64,000 nt of DNA from Burkholderiaceae bacterium. GTDB taxonomy: Bacteria; Pseudomonadota; Gammaproteobacteria; Burkholderiales; Burkholderiaceae_F. The position numbers were made by a program, and so were the translations under genes. Positions 54,992 through 63,821 of the stretch are shown here, piece by piece. The notes under the pieces were generated by a model. It ran no database searches and was not told where the DNA came from. It was given only the letters and a program-made list of their open reading frames with translations. Location of the stretch: positions 124,001 through 188,000 of the forward strand of contig JALHMQ010000006.1 of NCBI GenBank assembly GCA_022843955.1, given 5' to 3'. How positions within the stretch are numbered: position 1 is the stretch's first letter; each line of letters begins with the position of its first letter.

Positions 54992-55007
54992 TGGAACGAC
55001 CCTTGCT
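54992..55007 (+). promoter_or_regulatory. Sigma54-type (-24/-12) promoter for the Sel1 gene
   Basis: TGGAACGACCCTTGCT fits TGGCACG-N4-TTGCW with one mismatch (A for C in the -24 element). With ATG at 55043, the predicted transcript start near 55018 leaves a 25-base leader. It lies in the 76-base gap between the divergent kinase and Sel1 genes. Confidence 0.65.
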
Positions 55008-55042
55008 AAACGATGGGGCAACCTGCGGCCCGGAGTCCTGCC

Positions 55043-55558
55043 ATGCGTCGTCTCGCCCTGTGTGTCTGCGTTTGGCTTGCTGCGTCGACGGCGTGGGCCA
55101 GCGACCTCGAGGCCGGCATCGCGGCGATGAACCGCAAGGACTACCCGAAGGCCTTCCAGCTGCTCGCGCCGCTGGCGCGCGAAGGCAATCCAGCGGCGCA
55201 GTTGCGCCTGGGCCTGCTCTACTACCACGGGCATGGTGTGCGCGAGAGCGACACCGAGTCGAAGCTGTGGTTCGAGCGCGCTGCGCGTCAGGGCAATGCC
55301 GAGGCGCAGTTCCAGCTTGCGAACATGTATCTGTACGGGCTGGTCGATGGCGGCCTCGGCGAAGACCATGATCGCCAGGCGGCGCTGTGGTACTTCGCCG
55401 CCGGACGCCAGGGACATGCCGACGCCCAGTACAGCCTCGGCATCCTGTTCCTGGCCGGCAAAGGCGTGGTGCAGAACCCGCAGGAGGCCGAAAAGTGGAT
55501 TCGCCGCGCGGCCGACCAGGGCCACGCCGACGCCTCCGCCTACCTGCGCGGCAGGTAG
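55043..55558 (+). CDS. Exported Sel1-repeat protein
   Basis: A 171-residue protein from ATG 55043 (an in-frame GTG at 55013 would overlap the promoter). Signal peptide MRRLALCVCVWLAASTAWAS is followed by Sel1 repeats: AFQLLAPLAREGNPAAQLRL, SKLWFERAARQGNAEAQFQL, AALWYFAAGRQGHADAQYSL and AEKWIRRAADQGHADASAYL. It is divergent from the sensor kinase and preceded by its own sigma54-type promoter, so it is a likely target of the adjacent NtrC-family regulator. Confidence 0.87.
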   Translation: MRRLALCVCVWLAASTAWASDLEAGIAAMNRKDYPKAFQLLAPLAREGNPAAQLRLGLLYYHGHGVRESDTESKLWFERAARQGNAEAQFQLANMYLYGLVDGGLGEDHDRQAALWYFAAGRQGHADAQYSLGILFLAGKGVVQNPQEAEKWIRRAADQGHADASAYLRGR

Positions 55559-55568
55559 ATCGCAGCGG

Positions 55569-56183
55569 CTAGGCATCGGCCTGCGCCCCATCGAGGCGCG
55601 CCCGCAGCGGCAACCGCCAGCGCGCCTGCAGCGTCGCATCGGTCCAGTCGCGCGCGCCTAATTCGCGGCCAATCACCCGACCTGCGGTATCGAGCAGCAA
55701 CGTTTCCGGCAGCGCCCGCACCGCCAGCTCGCGCGCCGCGCTGTGCTGCTGCGCCTGCAGCACGATCGGAAACCGCACGGGTGCGCGGCGCAGGTACTCG
55801 CGGACCAGGTTGGGGTCATCGTCGATCGCCAGCCCCACCACCAGTGCCCGTGCCGGATCGAGCTGATCGCTGAGCGTTTGCAGCGACGCCATCTCGGCGC
55901 GACACGGCGGGCACCAGCTGGCCCAGACGTTCAGCACGACCTGCCGACCCTGCCACTGCGCCAGCGAGCCTGGCGCGCCGTCCAGGCCCACGTGCGCGAG
56001 CGCAACCGGCGCGTTCGCCTGCGCATCGGTGGCCGCTGGTTCGGCCCGGCAGCCGGCGCCCACTGCCGCCACGGCGATCAGCAGCGCACGCCGCTGGAGG
56101 GCGTGGGCGGCGGTTGCTTTGCCCACCCGATTGCCCAAGCAGTCGCCCGCGAACTGTGCCGCGATGGCCTCGGTCAGCCCCAT
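55569..56183 (-). CDS. TlpA/ResA-like thioredoxin lipoprotein
   Basis: A 204-residue protein from ATG 56183 (AGGGAG ribosome site). A hydrophobic stretch ending AVGAGC is a lipobox (Cys about 45) after a longer-than-usual N-region. The thioredoxin fold has the redox motif VVLNVWASWCPPCRAEMASL and later ALPETLLLDTAGRVIGRE. TlpA/ResA proteins reduce apocytochrome c before haem attachment. This fits the linked ResB/CcsA and multihaem genes, although a 336-base gap separates it from the TPR gene. Confidence 0.85.
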   Translation of the reverse strand: MGLTEAIAAQFAGDCLGNRVGKATAAHALQRRALLIAVAAVGAGCRAEPAATDAQANAPVALAHVGLDGAPGSLAQWQGRQVVLNVWASWCPPCRAEMASLQTLSDQLDPARALVVGLAIDDDPNLVREYLRRAPVRFPIVLQAQQHSAARELAVRALPETLLLDTAGRVIGRELGARDWTDATLQARWRLPLRARLDGAQADA

Positions 56184-56520
56184 TGCCACTCCCTGAGGAC
56201 CGGTCCCGGCTTCACTTTCAATGGCCATCGGCTGTTCACATCGGCAGCGATGCCGAGTCCGGCACGGGCGCAGCCGCGCGCCGTTCCAATTCCGGGAATC
56301 GATTCCAGGACTTGAGAGGACCAGCGTGCCGGCGTGGTTCCGCCGATGCGCTGCCACGCGATGCCGCAGCAAACCCGACCGCTGCGGCCTCCCCCGGAAC
56401 CGTGTGTCACTTGGCGCATCCATGCCCCCCGAACAGCTTTGCTTGACCTAAAGCAAAGGCCCTGCCAAATGCCAGCCTCGCATGCGCACCAGCGCTGGGG
56501 CGCCGCAGGTCGCGCTTCGA
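56184..56520. other. Intergenic region with one palindromic site
   Basis: No gene seen. The only notable element is the 22-base palindrome at 56437-56458. Other sequence is featureless and GC-rich. Confidence 0.5.
56437..56458. promoter_or_regulatory. FNR-like palindrome or hairpin
   Basis: CTTTGCTT-GACCTA-AAGCAAAG is a perfect 8-base inverted repeat with a 6-base loop. The core TTGAC-CTAA-AGCAA resembles an FNR/Anr box (TTGAY-N4-RTCAA) with an imperfect right half. It lies 63 bases after the TPR gene stop and 254 bases upstream of the TlpA-like gene. It may be an oxygen-responsive operator for the latter or a terminator of the upstream genes. Confidence 0.4.
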
Positions 56521-57114
56521 TCAACGCGACGGCACGGCGTCGGGAGACGGCGCCGCCTCCCATTCCCACAGCGCGGCGCGCGCCTTGGCCAGGTGGCGCG
56601 GGTCCTCGGCGCGCGCCAGATGCAGGTAGCTGCGCATGGCGCCGATGGCCTCGGGGCGTTGGCCCAGTTCGTCGGCTGCCATCGCCAACCCGTAGTACGC
56701 GTTGGCCTGCATCGGATTCAGCTCGATCGCGGTGGCGAAGAAGTCGCGCGCAGCCACCGTCTGCTTCAGGCCGATCAGCGCGAAGCCCATGTTGACGTGC
56801 GCCTCCGGCATCTGCGGCGCGAGCGCGAGCAGTCGATGCAACGCTGCCACCGCGTACTCGTGCTGTCCCGCGTGCAGCATCACGGTCGCCTGCTCGAAGC
56901 GCAACTGGATCTCGCGCTCGCGCAGTTGCGTCGCGTGGCCGGCCGGATCGCGGTGCGGATCGGCCTTGCGCGCTGCGTCGGGCACAACGACATCGGTCGC
57001 CGGCGACCACTGGATCAGCGCGCCGCCGACCAGCACCAGCCCGAGCGTGATCGCCACCGCGCGCCAGCGCAGATCGGCGCGCGCCTTGCGTGAAGTGGAC
57101 AGATCGGCCGCCAT
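56521..57114 (-). CDS. Membrane-anchored TPR protein (CcmH/NrfG-like)
   Basis: A 197-residue protein with one N-terminal membrane segment (AVAITLGLVLVGGALIQW) and TPR motifs: RFEQATVMLHAGQHEYAVAA, PEAHVNMGFALIGLKQTVAA and ANAYYGLAMAADELGQRPEA. Such proteins act as scaffolds in cytochrome c maturation. It lies 48 bases after the ccsA stop in the same direction, so it is likely part of this maturation operon. Confidence 0.78.
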   Translation of the reverse strand: MAADLSTSRKARADLRWRAVAITLGLVLVGGALIQWSPATDVVVPDAARKADPHRDPAGHATQLREREIQLRFEQATVMLHAGQHEYAVAALHRLLALAPQMPEAHVNMGFALIGLKQTVAARDFFATAIELNPMQANAYYGLAMAADELGQRPEAIGAMRSYLHLARAEDPRHLAKARAALWEWEAAPSPDAVPSR

Positions 57115-57162
57115 GCCGCAGGACGCTGCAGGACGCGTGCCCGGCGCCGTCGCAGGGGACCG

Positions 57163-57978
57163 CTAGATCGCGCCCTTGTGTGGCGAGGTGGAGACGAACG
57201 GGATGCCGAAGAAAGTCAGGAACGCCAGCACGAACACGCCCAGCAGCAACGCGGCCGACAGGCGCGGCGGCAGCTTCCAGGTGGCCCGCGCATGCAGCGT
57301 GGCGATCAGGGCGAGCCAGGTCAGGAAGGACCAGGTCTCAAGCGGATCCCAGGCCCAGTAGCGACCCCAGGCGTCCTGCGCCCACATTGCGCCGCTGATC
57401 AGCATCAGCGTCTCGAACACGACGGCGCCGGCCGCAAGGCGATACGAGAGCTCGTCGAGCGCGGCGTCGCCCGGCAACGCGGCCAGGCGCTGTGCGCCCC
57501 ACGCGGTCTGCCGCATCCACACCAGCCCGCCGATGCTGACCGCGACGATCAGCAGACCGAGGAACATCTTGCCGAGCCCGACATGCACATAGAGCAGGAA
57601 CGTGGCATAGGTCGGCGGCAGGTGGCCCGGTGACGGATCGGCCGCCAGCATCCAGGTCGCCAGCAGGCCGACGATGGGCAGGCCGACAAGCAGCGCCGGC
57701 CGCGCCGGTGCCCAGCGCAGGTAGGCGAAGGCCATCACCACCAGCAGGCTCCACACGTTGCTGCTGAGAATCTCGTACATGGTGGTGAACGGACCGTGGC
57801 CGAGCGTGTACCAGCGGGCGGCCAGCGCTGCCGTGTGCAGACCAAGACCGAGCAGCAGCAGCCCGAACACATAGCGCTCGGCCCGCCGCAGCCCGCGATG
57901 CAGCGTGGTGGCGGCACCGGCACCGGCCAATGCATAGCAGCCCAGCGCCGGCGGCAGCAACAAGGCTTCGATGCTCAT
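57163..57978 (-). CDS. ccsA: Cytochrome c maturation protein CcsA (ResC), System II
   Basis: A 271-residue membrane protein from ATG 57978 (overlaps the ResB stop, ATGA). It has about eight hydrophobic segments. The haem-handling WWD-type motif is WGRYWAWDPLETWSFLTWLA. Conserved His lies in LGHGPFTTMYEILSSNVW and LLYVHVGLGKMFLGLL. Together with ResB it exports haem and attaches it to CXXCH apocytochromes. The size is normal for the separate CcsA subunit. Confidence 0.92.
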   Translation of the reverse strand: MSIEALLLPPALGCYALAGAGAATTLHRGLRRAERYVFGLLLLGLGLHTAALAARWYTLGHGPFTTMYEILSSNVWSLLVVMAFAYLRWAPARPALLVGLPIVGLLATWMLAADPSPGHLPPTYATFLLYVHVGLGKMFLGLLIVAVSIGGLVWMRQTAWGAQRLAALPGDAALDELSYRLAAGAVVFETLMLISGAMWAQDAWGRYWAWDPLETWSFLTWLALIATLHARATWKLPPRLSAALLLGVFVLAFLTFFGIPFVSTSPHKGAI

Positions 57979-59042
57979 CGGCACTGCGTTCCGCGGAGAT
58001 CGGCCGCCGCTGCGCGGATGCCGTTTGCGTGTGGGACGTCGCGCGCGGGCCCGGCGCACCGGCTTTCCCATGAGACCGCGCGGAAGCGCTGCGCGTAGTG
58101 CAGGCCGAGGGCGAGCGCGGCCAGCAGGCTGGCGGCCAGCAGCCACGGCAGGGTCCAGTCGGCATAGACGCGATAGCCCATCCAGGTTCGCAGGCCGTCG
58201 TAGCGCAGCACGCCGCCGGCCAGCGTCAGGTGCTCACCCGGCTGCATCTCGTGGCGCAGCTCGCCGCTGCGCACGACGACCTGCTGCTGGCGGGGCATGC
58301 GAAATTCGCCGTGCCGCTCGGGATCGATCACCGTCTCCTCGGTGGCGAGCATCACCCACACCGGCACGCCGTCGGGCAGGGTCCACTCGCGGGCCTGGCG
58401 CAGCGCCTGCGCCGGAAAGCTCGGCAAGTGAACCGCGCCGTGCACCGGCGCCTGACCGTCGGCCGGCCACCAGGTGAACACCGGTGCGAAGCCCTTGTTT
58501 GGCGAGGTGTAGAAGCGATAGCCGGACAGCACCAGCGGTTGGTGGTCGCCGATCACGGCGCGCTGCAACTGCCCGTCGATGTCGTGCCACTGGACCGTGT
58601 TGCGCGTCGGCCCACGCTTCAAGCCCGGGGCATAGTCGATGCGAAAGCCGTGCTGCTCGAACGCGGCGTCCTGCAGCCGCCAGCGATGCAGCGGCCCGGC
58701 CTCGTGGTCGAGCAGCACGCCGTCGAAGCGAAAGCCCTCGGTCAGCTCGAAGCGGCCCTGCAGCGTCGTCAGCCGGCCGATCACCGCGAGCACCAGCAGT
58801 GCCAACAGCGCCAGATGAAAGACCAGCAGAGGCAACTGGCGGCGAAAGCGCGGATTGACCGCGAGCGCCGCGCCGAGCCCGAGCGCCAGCAACACGAACG
58901 GAATGCCGAGCGCCGCCAGGCGCGACGGCTCATGCACGTAGCCGACCACCACCCCGAGCCCGAGCAGCAGCAGCCACGCCAGCGTCAGGCGCAGCGAGCC
59001 GACGTGCTCCAGCAGGGGCCGGATCAGGGCGGATTGCTGCAT
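57975..59042 (-). CDS. resB: Cytochrome c maturation protein ResB (Ccs1), System II
   Basis: A 355-residue protein with an ATG at 59042, overlapping the end of the multihaem cytochrome gene by 19 bases. Membrane segments LRLTLAWLLLLGLGVVVGYV, LGIPFVLLALGLGAALAV, LPLLVFHLALLALLVLAVIG and the C-terminal LPWLLAASLLAALALGLHYA surround a large periplasmic domain (GRFELTEGFRFDGVLLD, VLSGYRFYTSPNKGFAPVFT, LRYDGLRTWMGYRVYADWTL). It binds haem and, with CcsA, acts as cytochrome c synthetase. Its tight linkage to the multihaem gene suggests dedicated maturation of that cytochrome. Confidence 0.88.
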   Translation of the reverse strand: MQQSALIRPLLEHVGSLRLTLAWLLLLGLGVVVGYVHEPSRLAALGIPFVLLALGLGAALAVNPRFRRQLPLLVFHLALLALLVLAVIGRLTTLQGRFELTEGFRFDGVLLDHEAGPLHRWRLQDAAFEQHGFRIDYAPGLKRGPTRNTVQWHDIDGQLQRAVIGDHQPLVLSGYRFYTSPNKGFAPVFTWWPADGQAPVHGAVHLPSFPAQALRQAREWTLPDGVPVWVMLATEETVIDPERHGEFRMPRQQQVVVRSGELRHEMQPGEHLTLAGGVLRYDGLRTWMGYRVYADWTLPWLLAASLLAALALGLHYAQRFRAVSWESRCAGPARDVPHANGIRAAAADLRGTQCR

Positions 59043-61666
59043 ACGTCCCTCATCCAGTCGCGGCCGCTGGTGCCGTTGTTGGCGTTGGTGCCGAACTGCA
59101 GGGTTGAGTTGTTGGAGCCGCAATTGGCATCGGTCCAGTTGCCGCTGACGGCGAAGGTGCGCACCTTGAGCTTGGCGTTCAGGTAATACGGTTCCTGGGT
59201 GAAAGCCTGGGCGTTGGTGTTCATCCGCCACTCGCGATTGCCGCCGACCTGGCCCGCTTCTTCGCCGACGTCGTTCAGGTTGACCAGCAGCGCCTTGTTC
59301 TTCCAGCCGTGCGGTACGGCGGCATGGCACCAGTTGCACTTGAGCGGCCGCGCGTCGCCCAGGATCTTGTTCCAGTGCAACCAGTGCAACTGGTCGTTGC
59401 CGTCGTCACGACCGTTCTCGCAGCAGAACCCGGTGTAGAAGCCGGACCTGCGTGTATCGCCGGTCGGCGAATACACCTGGCGCTCATGGCACAGGAAGCA
59501 CAGCGAGGGATCGTTGGCGTTCCACGGCTGCTTGAGCAGGAACGCATTGGTCGAGCCGTGCGGGCCTTCGACGCCGCTGTTGGGCGTCAGCGTGCCGCCG
59601 GTCGCGCTGGAGCCGTGGCAATCGGAGCAGTACATCGTCTGCGTGCCGACCGCGCCCGTATTGCCGAACGGCGCACGCCACGGCATCTTGGCCTGTGTAA
59701 TGCCGCGGCGTGCGATGTCTCGCCCGGTCGGCACCATCACCGGATGCCAGGAACGGTGATTATTGGTGCTGTAGGTCGAGCCGGCGCCGCCATCGGCGCC
59801 GAGCGACCTCGGGTCGCCGATGCCGCCGCCCCGGTGCGCAGTCGGCCCCTGGAACTCGCGCGCCTGGTTCGTGTAGCGGGTCAGGCCATTGGTGCCGACG
59901 GTGGTGCCGCCGATCCGACCGAGCGACGGCGGCGTGTTGCCGTAGGCGTAGTTCGAGTGGCACTTCAGGCAGATCTGGTACTCGCGCGTGACATAGGTGC
60001 GGGCGATGTCGGTGCCGACATCACTGCCCGGGTCGCCGCGCTTGACCGTGAAGGTGGTCGGGATCTGGTGGAACGACGGCGAACCGTAGTTGGGTTCCAC
60101 ACCCCAGGCGCCGCGCAGCACACCTGAAGCGATGTTGCTCGGTACATAGCCGGCGGTGGCGTCGTTGCGATGGGTGCCGCGTGCGTCGGGGATCGCCGGA
60201 TTAGCGTTGAAGACGCGGTTGCGGATCACCCGGTGCGGGTTGTGGCAGTCGGTGCACTCGGCGTGGCGCTGCGCCAGGCGGCTAGCCGGTTCCATGCCGT
60301 CGGCGCCACAGCGGTTGACGGCGCTGGTGCAGTCGACGAAGCCGTCGTTGAAGTTGGACGAGACGTCGTGCACTTCCTCGGTCGCACCGCCCTGCTCGGG
60401 GGTGGTGATCGGCATGCGCACCGGCAGCGCGAACTCGGTTTCGATGTTCGGCACGACGCCGTTGGCGGCCGGGTTGATCACCGACTTGCCGGCGTTGGTG
60501 TGGCACTGGTAGCAGGTCGCCTCGAGCGCCGGATTGCCGCCTTGCTTGGCGGCGAACGGCGTCAGCGGCGCCACCGGCGCGTCGGTGCCCTCGCGCGTCA
60601 GACGGCGCGCGCCCTGCACCGTGTGGGTGTCGTGGCAGTTCAGGCAGGCGGCCTTCCACACCGGCAGGCCGTTCGGGAACTCGCGCAACTGCGCCGGCTG
60701 GTCCTTGTAGGTCTCGTTGGCTACGTCGGGATGGGCATGAGCCGAATAAGCCCATACGCCGAAGGTGCCGTTCTTGTCGTGGCACGACAGGCAGATGGTG
60801 TCGGTCTCGAGGGCGAAGGCGGCGCTCGGCGGCGCTTCCTGGAAGCGGTTCATGCGAAGGAACTTCTGGTTGCCGAGCGCGGTGTTGGTTTCGCGCAGGT
60901 GCGGGTCGTGGCAGGTGGCGCACTGGACCTGGCCCTGGCCGGTGGTGCTGGTCGGCTCGAGCGGCAGGCGCGGCCGGTAGCCGGGCGCGCGCACGCCGAG
61001 CACCGCGCCATCCGGGCTGGGCCAGCGCTGGGCCGCATCCAGCGGGCGCAGTTCGCCGTCGCGATCGGCCAGTGCGCGGTTGAAGGTGATCGAGATCGGA
61101 TGGTCGTTGCGCAGGTCGGTACCGAGAAAACGCGTGAAGCCGGAGGCGGTGCCTTCGCCTGCCGGCATCACGCCGCCGGGACCGGTATTGAGCATCGGGA
61201 TGGCCACGTCGGCATTGCCGTTGAGCACGTTGACGTTGCCGATGGCGAGGGTGCCGTCGTGGCACGACAGACACAGCTTGGAGCTGCCGCCGGGGGTGTT
61301 GTTCAGGCCGTCGACGATGTACTGCGCATCGAGCGAAGCCGAGGTGTACGGCGTGTAGGTCGCGCCGGCCGGTATGCGCCGGTTCCACAGCGGCGCTCGC
61401 ACGCCCACACCGCCGGCGTCCTGCGAGGTAGCGCCGTGCGGCGTGTGGCAGAACACGCAGACTTCGCTGGTGCCGGCGGCGGCCGCGCGCGTCGGGCCCG
61501 GGCCGGTGGCTGACAAGTTGTGACGCGTACCGCGCACGTCGGAGATGCGCTCTGCCTGCGCCGGCCCGACGCCGGTTGCCAGCAGCAAGGCGCTGGCGAC
61601 CACGGCCAGCACCGCCATCACGGTGGCGCCGAGCGCGCTCCGGGCGCGCCCGCTAGTGCGCATCAC
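59024..61666 (-). CDS. Exported multihaem cytochrome c (11 CXXCH motifs)
   Basis: An 880-residue protein from ATG 61666 (or 61663). Signal peptide VVASALLLATGVGPAQAE. Eleven CXXCH motifs were counted: CVFCH, CLSCH, CATCH, CLSCH, CLNCH, CYQCH, CTDCH, CLKCH, CSDCH, CFLCH and CNWCH. This is the doubled-CXXCH/multihaem type seen in outer-surface electron conduits of metal-cycling bacteria. Cys residues outside haem motifs (FCCENG, VNRCGADG) could form disulfides. It overlaps the NHL gene upstream by 14 bases and the resB gene downstream by 19 bases, so the genes are strongly coupled. Its electron acceptor is unknown. Confidence 0.88.
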   Translation of the reverse strand: MMRTSGRARSALGATVMAVLAVVASALLLATGVGPAQAERISDVRGTRHNLSATGPGPTRAAAAGTSEVCVFCHTPHGATSQDAGGVGVRAPLWNRRIPAGATYTPYTSASLDAQYIVDGLNNTPGGSSKLCLSCHDGTLAIGNVNVLNGNADVAIPMLNTGPGGVMPAGEGTASGFTRFLGTDLRNDHPISITFNRALADRDGELRPLDAAQRWPSPDGAVLGVRAPGYRPRLPLEPTSTTGQGQVQCATCHDPHLRETNTALGNQKFLRMNRFQEAPPSAAFALETDTICLSCHDKNGTFGVWAYSAHAHPDVANETYKDQPAQLREFPNGLPVWKAACLNCHDTHTVQGARRLTREGTDAPVAPLTPFAAKQGGNPALEATCYQCHTNAGKSVINPAANGVVPNIETEFALPVRMPITTPEQGGATEEVHDVSSNFNDGFVDCTSAVNRCGADGMEPASRLAQRHAECTDCHNPHRVIRNRVFNANPAIPDARGTHRNDATAGYVPSNIASGVLRGAWGVEPNYGSPSFHQIPTTFTVKRGDPGSDVGTDIARTYVTREYQICLKCHSNYAYGNTPPSLGRIGGTTVGTNGLTRYTNQAREFQGPTAHRGGGIGDPRSLGADGGAGSTYSTNNHRSWHPVMVPTGRDIARRGITQAKMPWRAPFGNTGAVGTQTMYCSDCHGSSATGGTLTPNSGVEGPHGSTNAFLLKQPWNANDPSLCFLCHERQVYSPTGDTRRSGFYTGFCCENGRDDGNDQLHWLHWNKILGDARPLKCNWCHAAVPHGWKNKALLVNLNDVGEEAGQVGGNREWRMNTNAQAFTQEPYYLNAKLKVRTFAVSGNWTDANCGSNNSTLQFGTNANNGTSGRDWMRDVCSNPP

Positions 61667-62846
61667 CGCCGCCGAGAAACTGGAACACCACGACGCGACC
61701 GTTGAACATGTCGGCCACGAACACCCGGTTGCGGCTGTCCACCCAGACGCCCGACGGCAGATAGAAGCGGCCGGTGCCGGTGCCCGTGCCGCCGATCGGC
61801 ATCAGGAAGTCGCCGCCCGACGCAAACACCAGCAGCGCATCGAAGTACGACTCGACCACGTACACATTGCCTTCGCCGTCCACTGCCACGCCTTTGGGAC
61901 GCACCAGGTTGCCGACGTACAGGCCGCGCGTGCCGATCTGGGTCGGCGGCAGCTTGCCCGCGCCATCGAGCACCTGCACCCGGCTGTTCAGGGAGTCGGT
62001 GACGAACAGGCGCTCATTGGCGAAGGCAAGATGGGTCGGGAAGTTGAATTCGCCCGCCGCTTCGCCGCGCCGGCCGATCACCTGCAGCAGGCTGCCGGCG
62101 TCATCGAACACCTTGATGTCGTGCGCATAGGTGTCGGCCACGTAGATGCGGCCGCTGCCGGCATCGCGCGCTACGCCGGTGGGGCGCTTGAGCAGCCCTT
62201 TTCCGAGCAGCGCGCGTGGCGTGCCGCTTGCATCCAGGCGCACCACTGCGCCGAGCTCCGCATCGGCCACCAGCAGCCCGCGCCCGCTGTCGAGCGCCAG
62301 CCCGCTGGGCGCGACGAACCCCAGCATGCCATCGGCGCGGTCCCATACCGCCAGCGCGCCCGCGCGCTCGTCGAACACGAAGATGGCCTGGCGGCTGACA
62401 TCGCTGACGTAGATACGGCCGGCTTCATCGCTGACCACCGCCACCGGCCGCTGCAGCACGTCCGGCCGCTGCCCGCTGCCGTCGATGCCCGCCAGCCAGC
62501 GCAGGAAGCGACCGATGCCGATGCCGCGGGCCGGCGTGGTCGGCGCGAAGTTGGCTTCTCCCGTCAGTGTGCCGGCGTAGACATAGCGCGGCACGTCGTC
62601 CAGCGGCGGCCACATCAGCCGCCGACCCTCGGGCGCATCGTCCAGGCCAAAGCGCAGTGTCTGCGGCGCGGGCGGGCTGGCACAGGCCGCCAGCAGCAGC
62701 ACCACGGCGGCCAGCAGCAGCGACCCGCGACGCGCGCTTCGCCCAGACCGCGCCGGCCGCGCCGTGTCATTCGCTGCGACGATGGCGGCGGCCCTCATGC
62801 AAGCGTGCATGGAGCCATTCATGACGCCACGCATGACGCCAATCAA
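61653..62846 (-). CDS. NHL-repeat lipoprotein (likely TTG start)
   Basis: About 397 residues. TTG 62846 has GGGAG 7 bases upstream and overlaps the previous stop (TTGA), so coupling favours it; several later ATGs (62834, 62798) are possible. A lipobox ends LLLAAC (followed by ASPPAP). NHL-type blades follow: GRIYVSDVSRQAIFVFDERA, PSGLALDSGRGLLVADAELG, PTGVARDAGSGRIYVADTYA, PTHLAFANERLFVTDSLNSR, PKGVAVDGEGNVYVVESYFD and LPSGVWVDSRNRVFVADMFN. It is an exported propeller that may scaffold the multihaem cytochrome encoded next. Confidence 0.85.
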   Translation of the reverse strand: MIGVMRGVMNGSMHACMRAAAIVAANDTARPARSGRSARRGSLLLAAVVLLLAACASPPAPQTLRFGLDDAPEGRRLMWPPLDDVPRYVYAGTLTGEANFAPTTPARGIGIGRFLRWLAGIDGSGQRPDVLQRPVAVVSDEAGRIYVSDVSRQAIFVFDERAGALAVWDRADGMLGFVAPSGLALDSGRGLLVADAELGAVVRLDASGTPRALLGKGLLKRPTGVARDAGSGRIYVADTYAHDIKVFDDAGSLLQVIGRRGEAAGEFNFPTHLAFANERLFVTDSLNSRVQVLDGAGKLPPTQIGTRGLYVGNLVRPKGVAVDGEGNVYVVESYFDALLVFASGGDFLMPIGGTGTGTGRFYLPSGVWVDSRNRVFVADMFNGRVVVFQFLGGGDAH

Positions 62847-63808
62847 GGCGGCGCTCCCAGCCGAAACAGGTTGACGATGCCGGTGCCGAGGTCGGCCACC
62901 GCGAGCTGGTCGCCATCGACCGCCACGCCGCCGATGCGCTGCACGCCGAGCTCGACCGCAGACCAGGAACGAGCGGGCGTGCCGTCGGCGAACACATGGA
63001 TCCGACCGGCGGCGGGATCGATCACGTACACGCGCTCGAAGCGATCGACCGCGAGGCCGCTGGGGGCAGAAAACTGGGCCTGACCGAAGCTGGCGCGGAT
63101 CGCGCCATCGGCTGCCACGCGATGCACGACGCCGGCCGCGACATCGAGCAGGTACATGTCGCTGGCGCCGGCGGCGATCGCGCTGGCGCCGCCGGTGGCC
63201 ACGCCATCGGCGCGCAACGCGCGCAGCGGCACCACGGTGCCGCCGGCCATGCCGATCACCGCCACCTGCGCCAGCGTGCGGTCGGCGATCACCACTGCCG
63301 CGCCGTTGCGCGTCAGCATGAAATCGGTCGGCGTGGCCACACTGTCGTCGGCGCGCAAGGTCTGCAGCAGGCGGCCATCGCGCGCAAAGCGCAGTACGCG
63401 CCGCGCCGGTACATCGAGCACGTAGGCCGACAGGTCAGGCCCGAGCGCGACCCGCGTCAGCGGCGTCGCCGGTGCGCCGGCGAGCGGCAGCAGCGTATTG
63501 AACGCGATGTCGCAGCGGTACAGCCGCCCCACGCCACTGTCGACAATCAGCAGCTCGTTGTCGCGCACCGCCAGCGCGGACGGAAACACCAGGCGCACGA
63601 AAGCACCGCTGCCGGGCCGCACCGGACCGCCGACCAGCGGGGCGGCGCTGCCGAGGAAGCCGCCCTGCACGGTGCGCCAGGGCCGCAGGGCGCTGCCGGC
63701 GCCAGCGGGCGGCGCCGCCGGCGGCCCCGATGCGCAGCCAGCCGCCTGCATGCCCGCAGCCGTGGCCGCTGCCGCCAGCAGCGTGCGTCGGTTGAGGTCG
63801 ATGGTCAT
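62843..63808 (-). CDS. NHL/propeller lipoprotein with twin-arginine-like signal
   Basis: A 321-residue protein from ATG 63808 (MTIDLNRRTLLAAAATAAG). The signal has an RR pair as in Tat substrates and a lipobox-like AAGC. Propeller units include ALAVRDNELLIVDSGVGRLY, AYVLDVPARRVLRFARDGRL, PTDFMLTRNGAAVVIADRTL, PSGLAVDRFERVYVIDPAAG and GGVAVDGDQLAVADLGTGIV. It is more diverged than the next gene but of the same architecture, so the two are probably old paralogues. It overlaps the next gene by 4 bases. Confidence 0.8.
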   Translation of the reverse strand: MTIDLNRRTLLAAAATAAGMQAAGCASGPPAAPPAGAGSALRPWRTVQGGFLGSAAPLVGGPVRPGSGAFVRLVFPSALAVRDNELLIVDSGVGRLYRCDIAFNTLLPLAGAPATPLTRVALGPDLSAYVLDVPARRVLRFARDGRLLQTLRADDSVATPTDFMLTRNGAAVVIADRTLAQVAVIGMAGGTVVPLRALRADGVATGGASAIAAGASDMYLLDVAAGVVHRVAADGAIRASFGQAQFSAPSGLAVDRFERVYVIDPAAGRIHVFADGTPARSWSAVELGVQRIGGVAVDGDQLAVADLGTGIVNLFRLGAPP

Positions 63809-63821
63809 CTGGCGCCCGCCT

